Counted from the first letter of the stretch, positions 8,167 to 15,911 are shown. The stretch is 36,284 bases of DNA from Patescibacteria group bacterium UBA6102 (GCA_002423555.1 DIWQ01000001.1:3212-39495); one strand, 5' to 3'. Notes: generated from the sequence alone by a model not told the origin. Made by a program: numbers and translations.

Positions 8167-8874
8167 TTAAAATCCAGTCAAAAAACGCAAATAATATGCA
8201 CCGATAAGCAGAAAAATTATGGCTACGGCATAGCGCAAAATTTTTTCAATTTTTTGTATCGCTTGAAAAGCCCGGCCAAGCTTTTGCGTGCTGTAAGCAA
8301 TCACGAAAGAAAAAATTATCACCGGCAATCCGGTTCCCAAGGCGAACAAAGGCGGCAAAAGCAGTCCGCCCGAAGTTTTGAGCGCCAATGGAATAAGCGC
8401 GCCGAAAAACAGTACGGCGCTATACGGGCAAAAAGCCAGTGCGAACAACGACCCCAGCAAAAACGCTCCCAAGCCGCCCTTGCTCGCCAGCCAGAGCTTG
8501 ATCTTTTCCGATCTTTCTCCGCCGGAAGGCAATTTAATCTTAACAACATTAAGCATTGCCAGACCCATAAATATCAGCAATGGACCAAGCAGTTTCTCGC
8601 CCCAGCCTTGAACGGATTTGGAGATTTGAAAAGATGAAAGGCCGTAATATATCAAAATCGCCAGCAAAGTGTAGCTGGCCGCGCGGCCCAAAGCGTAATA
8701 TGCGCCATTGGCCAAAGTATTTTTTACGTTTTTTAAACTTTGGGAAAGATAAGCGACCGCCGCAATGTTGGTTGCCAGCGGGCAGGGGCTGATTGAAGTT
8801 AAAACGCCCAACAGAAAGGCGGTAAATGCGGGAATGGTGTTGCTGTCTATCAAAGCGTTTAAAATATCCATCAT
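8167..8874 (-). CDS. ArsG-like / CcdA-type membrane transporter
   Basis: A 235-residue protein with about six membrane helices. The first has LLGVLTSISPCPLATNIAAV (Cys31), and a later helix has LFALAFCPYSAVLFFGALIP. Paired CP motifs in pseudo-symmetric halves are the signature of the CcdA/DsbD transmembrane thiol-electron carrier superfamily. The exact SISPCPLATNIAAVAYLS form fits the ArsG branch, described as an efflux permease for aminobenzylarsenicals in the arsEFG system. It overlaps the stop of the small thiol protein upstream (ATGATG). I take the pair as ArsF-ArsG-like; a general reductant-export function is the alternative. Repeat R follows its stop. Confidence 0.75.
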   Translation of the reverse strand: MMDILNALIDSNTIPAFTAFLLGVLTSISPCPLATNIAAVAYLSQSLKNVKNTLANGAYYALGRAASYTLLAILIYYGLSSFQISKSVQGWGEKLLGPLLIFMGLAMLNVVKIKLPSGGERSEKIKLWLASKGGLGAFLLGSLFALAFCPYSAVLFFGALIPLALKTSGGLLLPPLFALGTGLPVIIFSFVIAYSTQKLGRAFQAIQKIEKILRYAVAIIFLLIGAYYLRFLTGF

Positions 8875-9227
8875 TGTTTGCCCAGCAAGCCGTTAATTTT
8901 TCCCGCCAGATAATTTTTAAAAGCCTGCGGATCATTGGTCAAGCGCCATACTTCCGCATCTTCTTGGATGTTGTCGCTTCCCTCTCTGACGGCGTTAATA
9001 AACAAAGACGACCCGCCGGCTTGGAATTTTTCGGCCAAAGCTTTGTTTTGCGGTTGGTCAATATTCACTTCCCGGAACACCACTTTGCCGGCCAAAACCT
9101 CCGGCCCGAACCTTTCCTCAACCGTCTGGCCGCTCAATTTGCCGATGGCGATGCAAGTGGTGCATCTTTGCGTGCGGTGGAACAAAAAGACTTCCACCTT
9201 TTGCGCGGGTTCCGCCGCGATGGACAT
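8871..9227 (-). CDS. ArsF-like thioredoxin-fold protein, 5'-truncated
   Basis: The readable frame from ATG 9227 has 118 residues with a Cys22-x-x-Cys25 active site in FHRTQRCTTCIAIGK and a WRLTNDPQAFKNYLAGKI C-terminal helix. It matches the ArsF-type family named as a nitrophenyl-compound nitroreductase subunit. The open frame continues upstream of the ATG (NLNNAASRQKDTGN) until a stop at the junction with livM near 9264. Such proteins usually carry a signal or lipoprotein peptide before this segment, so the true N-terminus has probably been cut off. The remaining gene lacks its promoter and export signal and may not be functional. It is coupled to the arsG-like gene. Confidence 0.7.
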   Translation of the reverse strand: MSIAAEPAQKVEVFLFHRTQRCTTCIAIGKLSGQTVEERFGPEVLAGKVVFREVNIDQPQNKALAEKFQAGGSSLFINAVREGSDNIQEDAEVWRLTNDPQAFKNYLAGKINGLLGKQ

Positions 9228-9281
9228 ATTGCCAGTGTCTTTTTGCCGGCTGGCCGCATTGTTTAAGTTGGCCTCTTATCC

Positions 9282-10052
9282 GTGACCCATGCCGCTTTTT
9301 ACGGCATTGGCGCGTATACTACCGCGATATTGCTGACAAAGAGCGGCGTCGGGTTCTTCGGTGCTTTGGTCCTGGGAATCGCAATCGCGACCGCGGTAAG
9401 TTTGCTTATCGGCGTAGTTTTATCAAGGTTTAAGGGAGATTATTACGCACTCGGCACATTGGGCTTCAATACGATCGTATTCGGCGCTTTTCTCAACTGG
9501 AAAAATTTGACGCAGGGTTCCCTGGGTATCCCCGGAATTTCCCGCCCGGAATTGTTTGGCATAAACTTCACCAATAATTTCAATTTCCTGATCCTTGCAT
9601 TGATATTTTTGATTCTGGCATACTCGGTTGCCCGTTTTGTCGCCAACTCCCCTTTTGGCCGTGTATTGAAAGCGATCCGCGAAGACGAAACCGTCATTTC
9701 CGTCTTCGGTTACGACACTTTGCATTATAAACTTGTGGTTTTTGTTATTTCCGCCGCGATGGCGGCGGTTGCCGGATCTTTATTCGCCTCATATATCACC
9801 TTCATCGATCCTTCCGGTTTTCGGGTGGCCGAGTCGATGTTCATTCTCGCGATCATTATTTTGGGCGGGCTGGCCAACCTGCGCGGTTCGCTTTTGGGCG
9901 CTTTTTTCTTGATACTGCTTCCCGAAGTTATGCGTTTTGTTGGATTCCCGTCCGATATCGAGGCTCAAATGCGGCAAGTGGTGTATGGCGTAATTCTAAT
10001 TTTGCTAATGCTTTACCGGCCACAAGGGTTGATCGGCGAATACAAGTTATGA
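9282..10052 (+). CDS. livM: Branched-chain amino acid ABC transporter permease LivM, N-terminally truncated
   Basis: Homology starts abruptly at codon 9267 (VGLLSVTHAAFYGIGAYTTA), the conserved LivM core helix, straight after an in-frame TAA at 9264. A complete LivM has further helices before this block, so the gene has lost its start; GTG 9282 is only the first possible initiation codon. The rest is intact, with several membrane helices and the ABC-coupling segment RVLKAIREDETVISVFGYD. The last codons overlap livG as ATGA. No livH, livK or livJ is present, so a full transporter cannot be made from this locus. See the finding on the junction: rearrangement or assembly join. Confidence 0.8.
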   Translation: MTHAAFYGIGAYTTAILLTKSGVGFFGALVLGIAIATAVSLLIGVVLSRFKGDYYALGTLGFNTIVFGAFLNWKNLTQGSLGIPGISRPELFGINFTNNFNFLILALIFLILAYSVARFVANSPFGRVLKAIREDETVISVFGYDTLHYKLVVFVISAAMAAVAGSLFASYITFIDPSGFRVAESMFILAIIILGGLANLRGSLLGAFFLILLPEVMRFVGFPSDIEAQMRQVVYGVILILLMLYRPQGLIGEYKL

Positions 10053-10783
10053 AGATTATCGAAACGAATAATTTAATAAAGCGCTTTGACGGCGTTCATG
10101 CCGTTGATCGGCTTTCGATCGGGATTGAAAAAGGGCAAATCACCGGCATTGTCGGGCCGAACGGGTCCGGTAAAACCACACTTATCGATCTTTTGAGCGG
10201 AGTTCTGGAAATTGATGGCGGTGAAATTATTATCGATGGGACGAAGAAAATTTCCAGGCTATTGCCGCATCAAGTTTCTCTTTACGGCATTACCCGCACG
10301 TTCCAGAATGTCCGCCTGTTTGAACAAATGACGGTGTTGGACAATATTTTGGTCGCCGAGACCGAAAGAAATGTTTTTGGATCGTTTTTCGAAGGGCATG
10401 CCCAATGCCATTATAAGACCGCCGAAGAAGTTTTGCGAAAAGTTGGGCTTTTGGAAAACAAAAATCGGTTAGCGGTCAGTCTTTCCTATGGCCAGCGGAA
10501 GCTCTTGGAAATTGCCCGGGTACTTGCGATGAAATCCCGGATTTATCTTTTTGACGAACCGTTCGCGGGCTTGTTCCCGGAAATGAGAAAAATAATTTCC
10601 AGTATTATCCAAGAACTAAAGCGGGAAAACAAAACCGTTATCCTGGTCGAGCATGATATGGGTCTGATCCGAGAGCTTTGCGAACATATTTTGGTAATGG
10701 ATGAGGGTAAATTATTAGCCCAGGGGGATCCCGGATCCGTTTTGGGGAAAAGGGAGGTTATCGAGGCGTATCTGGGCAGATAA
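10049..10783 (+). CDS. livG: Branched-chain amino acid ABC transporter ATPase LivG
   Basis: A 244-residue ABC ATPase: Walker A GPNGSGKTT (about residues 36-44), ABC signature LSYGQRK, Walker B IYLFDEP and switch histidine in LVEHDM. The long insertion after TRTFQNVRLFEQMTVLDNIL is typical of LivG. It would energise uptake of Leu/Ile/Val or related solutes with LivF, LivM and LivH, on the cytoplasmic side. It overlaps livM by ATGA and is 8 nt before livF, so the three form an operon. The permease partner is damaged and LivH is missing here. Confidence 0.9.
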   Translation: MKIIETNNLIKRFDGVHAVDRLSIGIEKGQITGIVGPNGSGKTTLIDLLSGVLEIDGGEIIIDGTKKISRLLPHQVSLYGITRTFQNVRLFEQMTVLDNILVAETERNVFGSFFEGHAQCHYKTAEEVLRKVGLLENKNRLAVSLSYGQRKLLEIARVLAMKSRIYLFDEPFAGLFPEMRKIISSIIQELKRENKTVILVEHDMGLIRELCEHILVMDEGKLLAQGDPGSVLGKREVIEAYLGR

Positions 10784-10791
10784 CAACAAAT

Positions 10792-11508
10792 ATGGAAAAA
10801 GAAATCTTGCTGCAGCTCCATGATGTCTCGGTTCGCTTTGGCGGAGTAAGGGCGCTTGACGGCATCGACATTTCGCTTGATCAAGGAGAAATTGTAGCTT
10901 TGATGGGACCTAACGGCGCGGGCAAATCAACAATAATCAAAGCGATTTTCGGTTTGGTGCCGATCCGTTCCGGCGAAGTGCTATGGCACGGAAAAAAGAT
11001 ACTGCCGGTTCCGCACGAAGTCGTACAAAGGGGTATTTCTTTTGTTCCGCAAGGGCGCCGGGTATTCAGCTGCCTGACGATCGAAGAAAATTTGGAAATC
11101 GGCGGCTTTATTGTTGGCGATAAAAAGGAACTTAACCGGCGGATCGCCCAGGTCATGGAGACTTTTCCGGTATTGAAACAAAGGCGCGCGTCCAAGGCCG
11201 GAATGCTTTCGGGCGGGCAACAACAAATGCTCGCTTTGGCGCGAGGGTTGATGACCGAACCTAAAGTTTTGTTGCTTGACGAGCCATCCCTCGGCCTCGC
11301 CCCTAAAATTGTTAAAGAGGTGTTCGCAAAGATCAAAGAGATCAACGATAAACATAAAACCGCGATTTTGGTGGTCGAGCACAATATAAAATCATTGCTC
11401 GATATCGCCGATCGCGGCTATGTTTTGGATAACGGAAGGGTTGCTACCGGCGACGCTTCACAAAGAATACTTGAAAGCGGTATTTTGGAAAAAATATTCC
11501 TGGGTTGA
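10792..11508 (+). CDS. livF: Branched-chain amino acid ABC transporter ATPase LivF
   Basis: A 238-residue ABC ATPase: Walker A GPNGAGKST, Q-loop region FVPQGRRVFSCLTIEENLEI, signature LSGGQQQMLALARGLM, Walker B VLLLDEPSLGLAP and LVVEHN. The VPQGRRVF and GLAPK(I)V patterns are characteristic of LivF. It is the last gene of the livMGF operon and converges on proS; the two stops are about 30 bp apart around a hairpin. Confidence 0.9.
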   Translation: MEKEILLQLHDVSVRFGGVRALDGIDISLDQGEIVALMGPNGAGKSTIIKAIFGLVPIRSGEVLWHGKKILPVPHEVVQRGISFVPQGRRVFSCLTIEENLEIGGFIVGDKKELNRRIAQVMETFPVLKQRRASKAGMLSGGQQQMLALARGLMTEPKVLLLDEPSLGLAPKIVKEVFAKIKEINDKHKTAILVVEHNIKSLLDIADRGYVLDNGRVATGDASQRILESGILEKIFLG

Positions 11509-11530
11509 CCGGTCTGATCCCGGTTCAACC
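11503..11530. terminator. Hairpin between convergent livF and proS
   Basis: GGTTGACCGG and CCGGTTCAACC pair with one bulged base around TCTGATC. No T-run follows on either strand, so this is a weak candidate for termination between the convergent genes. Confidence 0.4.
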
Positions 11531-11539
11531 GCTTCGGGC

Positions 11540-13027
11540 CTAATAGGCTTTTGCGAATATAACCCGGTTGTTTGATTTTTTCCCGCAAAAAACGCATTTA
11601 CCGGCTTCTGCTTCCACATCGAACGGAATGCATCGGATTGTCGCCATTGTTTCTTCCTTGATCTTGGCTTCGCATTCCGCCCCGCCGCACCAGTGCGCTT
11701 TGATGAATCCGGGCTTTGCGTCGATAGTTTGCTTGAAATCACCCCAGCTATCTACCGGCCGCAGGTTGTCCTTCCTGAATTTTGCCGCCTTTTCGAACAA
11801 GCTTGTTTGAATATCGGCAAGCAATTCCTTAAGTTTGATCGCGGCATCCGCTTCGGCAACAAAGCTTTTTTGACCGTTGTCGCGCCTAACATAAACTACC
11901 GATTTCTTTGCCAGATCGCGCGGACCGATTTCGATTCGGACCGGCACACCCCTTTTTTCCCAATAAAAATATTTTTCCCCGGAGCGCAACTCGCGATCGT
12001 CGAATTTGACGGCTAACCCGGTTTCGCTTTCCAATCTTTGCGCAAACTCCTTGGCGTATTTCAAAACGTTGTCGTATTCGGCCGTCCCTTGGCCGACCGG
12101 AACCACTACCGCGGAAATTGAGGCCATCTTCGGCGGCAAAACCAATCCCTTGTCGTCGCTGTGCGCCATGATCAAGGCCCCGATCAGGCGCGTGCTGACT
12201 CCCCAACTTGTCTGCCAGGCGAAATTAGGTTTCCCCTTCTCGTCCGTAAAAGAAACATTGAAAGCCTTGGCAAAATTCTGGCCCAGCATATGTGAAGTTC
12301 CCGCCTGCAGCGCCTTCCCGTCCTGCATCATCGCCTCAATGCACAAAGTCTGGTCAGCCCCAGCAAACCGTTCGCTCTCGCTCTTGTAACCGGCGATCAC
12401 CGGCAATGCCATATCCTGCTCGACAAAATCTTTGTATTCATTAATGATTTTCGATGCGAATTCGGCCGCTTCCTGGCTCGTTCGGTGAGCCGTATGGCCT
12501 TCCTGCCATAGAAATTCGGTTGTCCGCAAAAAAGGCCGGGTCCTCATTTCCCACCGTAGCACGTTGGCCCATTGATTAATCAATAAAGGCAAATCCCGAT
12601 AGGAACAGATCCAGCGCGAAAATGCATCATAGATAATGGTTTCCGATGTTGGACGGATAATCAAAGGATCGCTCAACTCGCCCGCCGGTTTCAATCCGCC
12701 CTTACCGTCGCTTTCGAGCCGATGATGCGTAACGACGGCCACTTCTTTTGCGAATCCCTCGACATGTTTCGCTTCTTTGGCAAGAAAGCTTTGGGGTATA
12801 AGCAAAGGAAAATAGGCGTTGCTTACCCCGAGTTTTTTAAATTTTTCGTCAAAGATCGTGTGGATCTTTTCCCAGAGGGCATAGCCATAAGGCTTTATGA
12901 TCATGCACCCCCTTACCGCGCTGTTGTCGGCAATGTCCGCCGCATCGATAACATCGGAATACCACTTGGAATAGTCCTCTGCTCGGGGAGTGATCTTCTT
13001 CTGTATATTTTTACTGTCGTCATCCAT
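11540..13027 (-). CDS. proS: Prolyl-tRNA synthetase, type 3 (archaeal/eukaryote-like form)
   Basis: Starting at ATG 13027 gives 495 residues (MDDDSKNIQKKITPRAEDYS); a longer frame to 13138 would include a palindromic repeat and is unlikely. Class II motifs are seen: motif 2 around RWEMRTRPFLRTTEFLWQEG and RPTSETIIYDAFSRWI before it, motif 3 around TSWGVSTRLIGALI. An anticodon-binding domain follows and then a C-terminal zinc-binding domain with CGGAEC and CVFCG cysteines, diagnostic of the type 3 form. It charges tRNA-Pro. It belongs to the block lying between the two parts of the arsenic-type cassette. No second proS copy is in the window, so whether it is the only one in the genome is unknown. 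Confidence 0.93.
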   Translation of the reverse strand: MDDDSKNIQKKITPRAEDYSKWYSDVIDAADIADNSAVRGCMIIKPYGYALWEKIHTIFDEKFKKLGVSNAYFPLLIPQSFLAKEAKHVEGFAKEVAVVTHHRLESDGKGGLKPAGELSDPLIIRPTSETIIYDAFSRWICSYRDLPLLINQWANVLRWEMRTRPFLRTTEFLWQEGHTAHRTSQEAAEFASKIINEYKDFVEQDMALPVIAGYKSESERFAGADQTLCIEAMMQDGKALQAGTSHMLGQNFAKAFNVSFTDEKGKPNFAWQTSWGVSTRLIGALIMAHSDDKGLVLPPKMASISAVVVPVGQGTAEYDNVLKYAKEFAQRLESETGLAVKFDDRELRSGEKYFYWEKRGVPVRIEIGPRDLAKKSVVYVRRDNGQKSFVAEADAAIKLKELLADIQTSLFEKAAKFRKDNLRPVDSWGDFKQTIDAKPGFIKAHWCGGAECEAKIKEETMATIRCIPFDVEAEAGKCVFCGKKSNNRVIFAKAY

Positions 13028-13047
13028 AATGGATTCTATTAATAAAT

Positions 13048-13066
13048 TTCCGCGCTTGGCGCGGAA
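13048..13066. repeat. Small palindromic repeat in the proS leader
   Basis: TTCCGCGC and GCGCGGAA form a perfect 8-bp stem with a TTG loop. Its translation gives the SFRAKRGNL string that I recall often arising from dispersed palindromes in bacterial genomes. It sits 20 bp before the proS ATG and may shape its mRNA. Confidence 0.5.
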
Positions 13067-13088
13067 TGAAGAGAAAAAAGAAAAGAGT

Positions 13089-13490
13089 TCAGGTTTGTGA
13101 CTCAACCTTCGCCCCATAACTGCATCTACAAAGGCCACAGATACCGCTACAAACCCTCCCTAGGGCATGGAGCTGGCTGGTAATCGGCTCATTACTTGGC
13201 CATGTTCCGCGGATCACTTCCTTCACGATATCCCGTACCACCCCCGGTGACTGATTCATCGGCCGCACGCAAAATCCTTCATCACAGATGCCGATTTGCG
13301 ATCCAGCATCGATTCGTTGCGCCAGCATTTCAATGATTTGCCTGGATTTGGCGTCCGGAAATTTCTCGCCATCTAACTTCACCCCGGCGACGATGGTCAC
13401 ATATCCGATCCCGCGGTCCAACATCCTGAAAGGATGTACGCAACAATGAACCATCCCGCACCTGCAAGTTGTTATTCGTACGTCATTCAT
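13089..13490 (-). CDS. Cysteine-rich hypothetical protein (133 aa)
   Basis: A ribosome site GGAGG lies 8 nt before ATG 13490, and a strong promoter lies just upstream, so this start is preferred over the longer frame to 13610. The protein has three cysteine clusters: TTCRCGMVHCCVHPF near the N-terminus, GICDEGFCVRP in the middle and VCSGICGLCRCSYGA at the C-terminus. The CxC, HCC and CxxxCxxCxC spacing suggests binding of zinc or an iron-sulfur cluster. I do not recognise the family. It lies upstream of proS on the same strand and could be read into it. Real gene: likely; function: not known. Confidence 0.7.
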   Translation of the reverse strand: MNDVRITTCRCGMVHCCVHPFRMLDRGIGYVTIVAGVKLDGEKFPDAKSRQIIEMLAQRIDAGSQIGICDEGFCVRPMNQSPGVVRDIVKEVIRGTWPSNEPITSQLHALGRVCSGICGLCRCSYGAKVESQT

Positions 13491-13524
13491 CAAAAATTCC
13501 TCCGGAACAATCGGTTTCGGTAAT

Positions 13525-13553
13525 ATTTTAATGTTTTTCCCTCCAATTGTCAA
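13525..13553 (-). promoter_or_regulatory. Sigma-70-type promoter for the cysteine-rich gene
   Basis: Minus-strand TTGACA (13553-13548), 17-bp spacer, TAAAAT (13530-13525). The GGAGG ribosome site follows about 20 bp later. Confidence 0.75.
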
Positions 13554-13690
13554 AATTACCCGGGCGCTCGGCAAGATAATTAAAACGCTACCATTACCGC
13601 ATGCTGTCACATCAATGAATTCCCGAACTCACGCACCCGGTTTTTTTTAAACCCCATTTCGTTGCGTTTTGGGCAAATTAATAAAAAGGC

Positions 13691-13764
13691 GCCGTGAATA
13701 AAAAATATGTATTCCGGCAGAAAACGCTTCTTGTCTTCTGTCGGGTATATTTACACGGCACCGT
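13691..13764. repeat. Imperfect inverted repeat at the 3' end of a hypothetical gene
   Basis: GGCGCCGTG...AAAAAATAT and ATATTTACACGGCACC face each other across about 40 bp. The right arm covers the last codons of the 13751-14092 gene. It could act as a 3' mRNA structure for that gene. Confidence 0.4.
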
Positions 13765-14092
13765 GTCCGCCCCCGTTTTGTTCATAAAGAACTTCCCATT
13801 CCATTGGCTCGATTATGACCGCCGTTTCCAGATCGCAGGCAACCCCTACGAATCTGTCCGGAATAACACCTAATCCGGTTCCCGATTCCGGCAACGACAT
13901 TTGACATATGCCTCGCCGGTCAACTTTTGTTATGCGCAGGCCGCGCCCTTCGGACTCGATTTTGTATGCCGCCTGGCTAATTCCGGCCAAGTACAATATC
14001 CTTCTATTCTTTGATCTGGCTTTATCGAAAAGCCCGAACGCTAATCTCTCTAAAACCTTTATCTCCGGGTTACCTAGGTTGCTGACCTCCAT
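13751..14092 (-). CDS. Hypothetical protein (113 aa)
   Basis: The protein starts MEVSNLGNPEIKVLERLAFG and has no membrane segment or motif I recognise; it looks soluble, with a predicted mixed alpha/beta pattern (LYLAGISQAAYKIESEGRGL). An AAGGTG ribosome site lies about 7 nt before ATG 14092, and a TTGACA promoter is upstream, both supporting a real gene. It is preceded by repeat R copy 2. Function unknown. Confidence 0.6.
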   Translation of the reverse strand: MEVSNLGNPEIKVLERLAFGLFDKARSKNRRILYLAGISQAAYKIESEGRGLRITKVDRRGICQMSLPESGTGLGVIPDRFVGVACDLETAVIIEPMEWEVLYEQNGGGHGAV

Positions 14093-14111
14093 GGTATTTC
14101 ACCTTTAAGTT

Positions 14112-14141
14112 AAAATAGCATTCCGAACATAAAAGTGTCAA
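14112..14141 (-). promoter_or_regulatory. Sigma-70-type promoter for the 113-aa gene
   Basis: Minus-strand TTGACA (14141-14136) with TATTTT (14117-14112) 18 bp away, or CTATTT at 17 bp. The AAGGTG ribosome site lies just downstream. Confidence 0.6.
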
Positions 14142-14172
14142 TCCGCCCCCAACCCCTGGCTTTGGCGGTAAA

Positions 14173-14241
14173 TGACATGGCTTTTGGCGGCAATTTGTGT
14201 ATTTTTTGCCAAAATCATTAAAGAACCGCTCCTTTTTTACT
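14173..14241. repeat. 70-bp dispersed repeat R, copy 2
   Basis: Near-identical to 7979-8048, with the same TTTTGGC/GCCAAAA arms and AAGAACCG edge. It lies 27 bp after the stop of the ArsP-type permease gene, just as copy 1 follows the arsG-like gene. Minus-strand reading gives a minipeptide MILAKN... in both copies, probably by chance. Confidence 0.7.
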
Positions 14242-14268
14242 CCCCGTTTCCCGCCGTTTCATCTGATG

Positions 14269-15249
14269 TTAGATTTTAACCAGATTGAAGAAATAACCCA
14301 TTATTATGATGCCAACACCGGTCGCCGCGACAAATGCCGAAAGCAATTTCCAGTCCATCGCTTTCTTCAATATCAGCAATCCGGGAATTGACAAGGTAAC
14401 CGTGGCGGTCATAAACGCCAATGCCGTGCCCAGCGGCACGCCTTTGCCGGTGAGCGCTTCCACGATCGGGAGCACGCTCACCGAATTGGCGTAAAGCGGC
14501 AATCCCAAAATCGTTGCCAAGGGCACGCCCCACCAATCGGCCGCCGATAAATTATTTTCCACAAATTCTTTGGGCACAAATCCATGGATTAACGCGCCGA
14601 TGCCCACCCCGAAAACCACATACGGAAAAATCTCTTTGGTGATATACCATGCATCTTGCCGCCAAACGGCGATTTTTTTGGCCAACGGCACTTTGTTGCC
14701 GCCATTTTCTTCAATCGCATCCTGCCGGGTTTTGTATTGCAAAAAAGCCGGATTGACACTCTTTTCCAGTTTTAATTTTTGAATTGCCATCCCCGCCAAA
14801 ACGCTGACCAAAATTCCCAAACCGTTATATAAAAATGTCATTTTTAACCCGAAGATTGAAGGAAAAATGAACAGCGAGGCTTCGTTTACCAAGGGCGAGG
14901 CGATAAGGAAAGCAAAAGTCACGCCAAGAGGAATACCCGCCCCCACGAACCCGACGAACAGCGGAATCGACGAACAGGAACAAAACGGAGTTATCGTTCC
15001 CAGCATTGCCGCCAAAAGATAGTCGGCGCCGTACCATTTGCGGCCAGCCAAAATGTCGCGCACCTTTTCCACCGGCAGATAATAGCGAACCATTGCCATC
15101 AAATAGTTGATCACGACCAAAAGCAGGCCGATCTTGATGGTGTCGTAAATAAAGAAATTTATCGCATTGGCCCAATACTTGTTGGTGATGCCAAGCCAGT
15201 TATTGACAATCACATCGGCAAGCGATTGAACGGGTGAAAAAATATCCAT
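14269..15249 (-). CDS. ArsP-type permease (DUF318/PF03773 family)
   Basis: A 326-residue polytopic membrane protein with about eight helices. Its hallmark is TPFCSCSSIPLFVGFVGAG (Cys90, Cys92) followed by IPLGVTFAFLIASPLVNEAS, the conserved motif of the ArsP/YraQ permease family; a second related repeat (LGLPLYANSVSVLPIVEALT) lies in the C-terminal half. ArsP exports trivalent organoarsenicals; related permeases serve other metalloids or sulfite-like ions. It follows arsR and a small thioredoxin 23 nt away in a clear operon, supporting an arsenic role. The following gene would be expected to be arsF-like, but unrelated genes intervene. Confidence 0.85.
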   Translation of the reverse strand: MDIFSPVQSLADVIVNNWLGITNKYWANAINFFIYDTIKIGLLLVVINYLMAMVRYYLPVEKVRDILAGRKWYGADYLLAAMLGTITPFCSCSSIPLFVGFVGAGIPLGVTFAFLIASPLVNEASLFIFPSIFGLKMTFLYNGLGILVSVLAGMAIQKLKLEKSVNPAFLQYKTRQDAIEENGGNKVPLAKKIAVWRQDAWYITKEIFPYVVFGVGIGALIHGFVPKEFVENNLSAADWWGVPLATILGLPLYANSVSVLPIVEALTGKGVPLGTALAFMTATVTLSIPGLLILKKAMDWKLLSAFVAATGVGIIIMGYFFNLVKI

Positions 15250-15272
15250 AGTGAGTGTGATGCGAATAAGGT

Positions 15273-15524
15273 TTAATGATTGCCGGCAATAGCCTTTTTA
15301 ATTTTTTCCGCATCCGCCAAACCGGTCAAAACGGCCCTGCCGTTGACTGCCAGCACCGGAAATTGCAGAACGCCCATTGCCAACGCCTTTTGGATGTCGT
15401 CGGAATAAGCGACCTCAATGCCAAGATTTAATTCTTTGGCCGCCAAAACCGCCAATTCGTGCAGTTTCTTGCAATTGGCGCATCCCGATCCGATAACCTC
15501 AACTGATGTAATCTTGTCATCCAT
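15273..15524 (-). CDS. Small thioredoxin-like redox protein
   Basis: From ATG 15524 the protein has 83 residues (MDDKITSVEVIGSGCANCKK) with a Cys-Ala-Asn-Cys active site, cis-proline in LQFPVLAVNG and the usual beta-alpha-beta fold of the MTH895/redox-active-disulfide-protein-2 family. An upstream in-frame extension (to 15560) lies in the palindromic repeat and is not credible. It sits between arsR and the permease, a common arrangement in arsenic loci, where it may reduce or pass on thiol-bound arsenic. Function from context is inference. Confidence 0.85.
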   Translation of the reverse strand: MDDKITSVEVIGSGCANCKKLHELAVLAAKELNLGIEVAYSDDIQKALAMGVLQFPVLAVNGRAVLTGLADAEKIKKAIAGNH

Positions 15525-15556
15525 ATTTTTTGTTTGTTGGCAATTAACAATTAACA

Positions 15557-15588
15557 ACATTCCAACATTCTTGAGAATGTTGGAATGT
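15557..15588. repeat. Perfect 32-bp palindrome P, copy 1
   Basis: ACATTCCAACATTCT and AGAATGTTGGAATGT form a perfect 15-bp stem with a TG loop, directly after the arsR stop codon. The identical sequence, plus TTATT, recurs at 27914-27945. It may act as a transcript 3' hairpin or be a mobile palindrome. Confidence 0.8.
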
Positions 15589-15891
15589 TTATTTGATTAT
15601 TTTAAAAATATTTTCCGCTATTCTTTCCCCTTTTTTGGTCAGCGAATAATGAATCCAAACCCCGTCCTTGCGGCCCTCGATTAAACCCGCTTTTTTTAAT
15701 TTATTCAAGTGGTGTGACACCAGATTTTGCGGCAAGCCAAGATGCTTGATGATCCGGCAGGCGCAATGTTCGCCGCCTCGCAAAATGCAAAGTATTTTAA
15801 GCCGGTTTTCTTGGGCCAATAACTTCAAAATCGCCGCGGCCGGCGCGAATTCTTCCTTGCGGCGGTTATTTCTGCAACATTCCGGTTTCAT
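15589..15891 (-). CDS. arsR: ArsR/SmtB-family metalloregulator
   Basis: A 100-residue winged-helix repressor. The DNA-recognition helix is in LGLPQNLVSHHLNKLKKAGL, and GGEHCACRI places Cys43 and Cys45 in the helix-3 position used by arsenite- or cadmium-sensing members (ELCVC in ArsR/CadC). Extra Cys5-Cys6 at the N-terminus may add a ligand. It heads the arsR-thioredoxin-permease operon and should repress it until As(III) or a similar soft metal binds. The promoter with an overlapping perfect operator is visible upstream. Family certain; the exact metal is inferred. Confidence 0.92.
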   Translation of the reverse strand: MKPECCRNNRRKEEFAPAAAILKLLAQENRLKILCILRGGEHCACRIIKHLGLPQNLVSHHLNKLKKAGLIEGRKDGVWIHYSLTKKGERIAENIFKIIK

Positions 15892-15911
15892 ATATCAATC
15901 TACATTGATAT
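15892..15911. promoter_or_regulatory. ArsR operator
   Basis: ATATCAAT and ATTGATAT are perfect 8-bp arms separated by 4 bp, ending one base before the arsR ATG and overlapping the -10 box. The ATCAA-N6-TTGAT core is the typical ArsR-family site, so the operon should be self-repressed by blocking polymerase. Confidence 0.85.
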
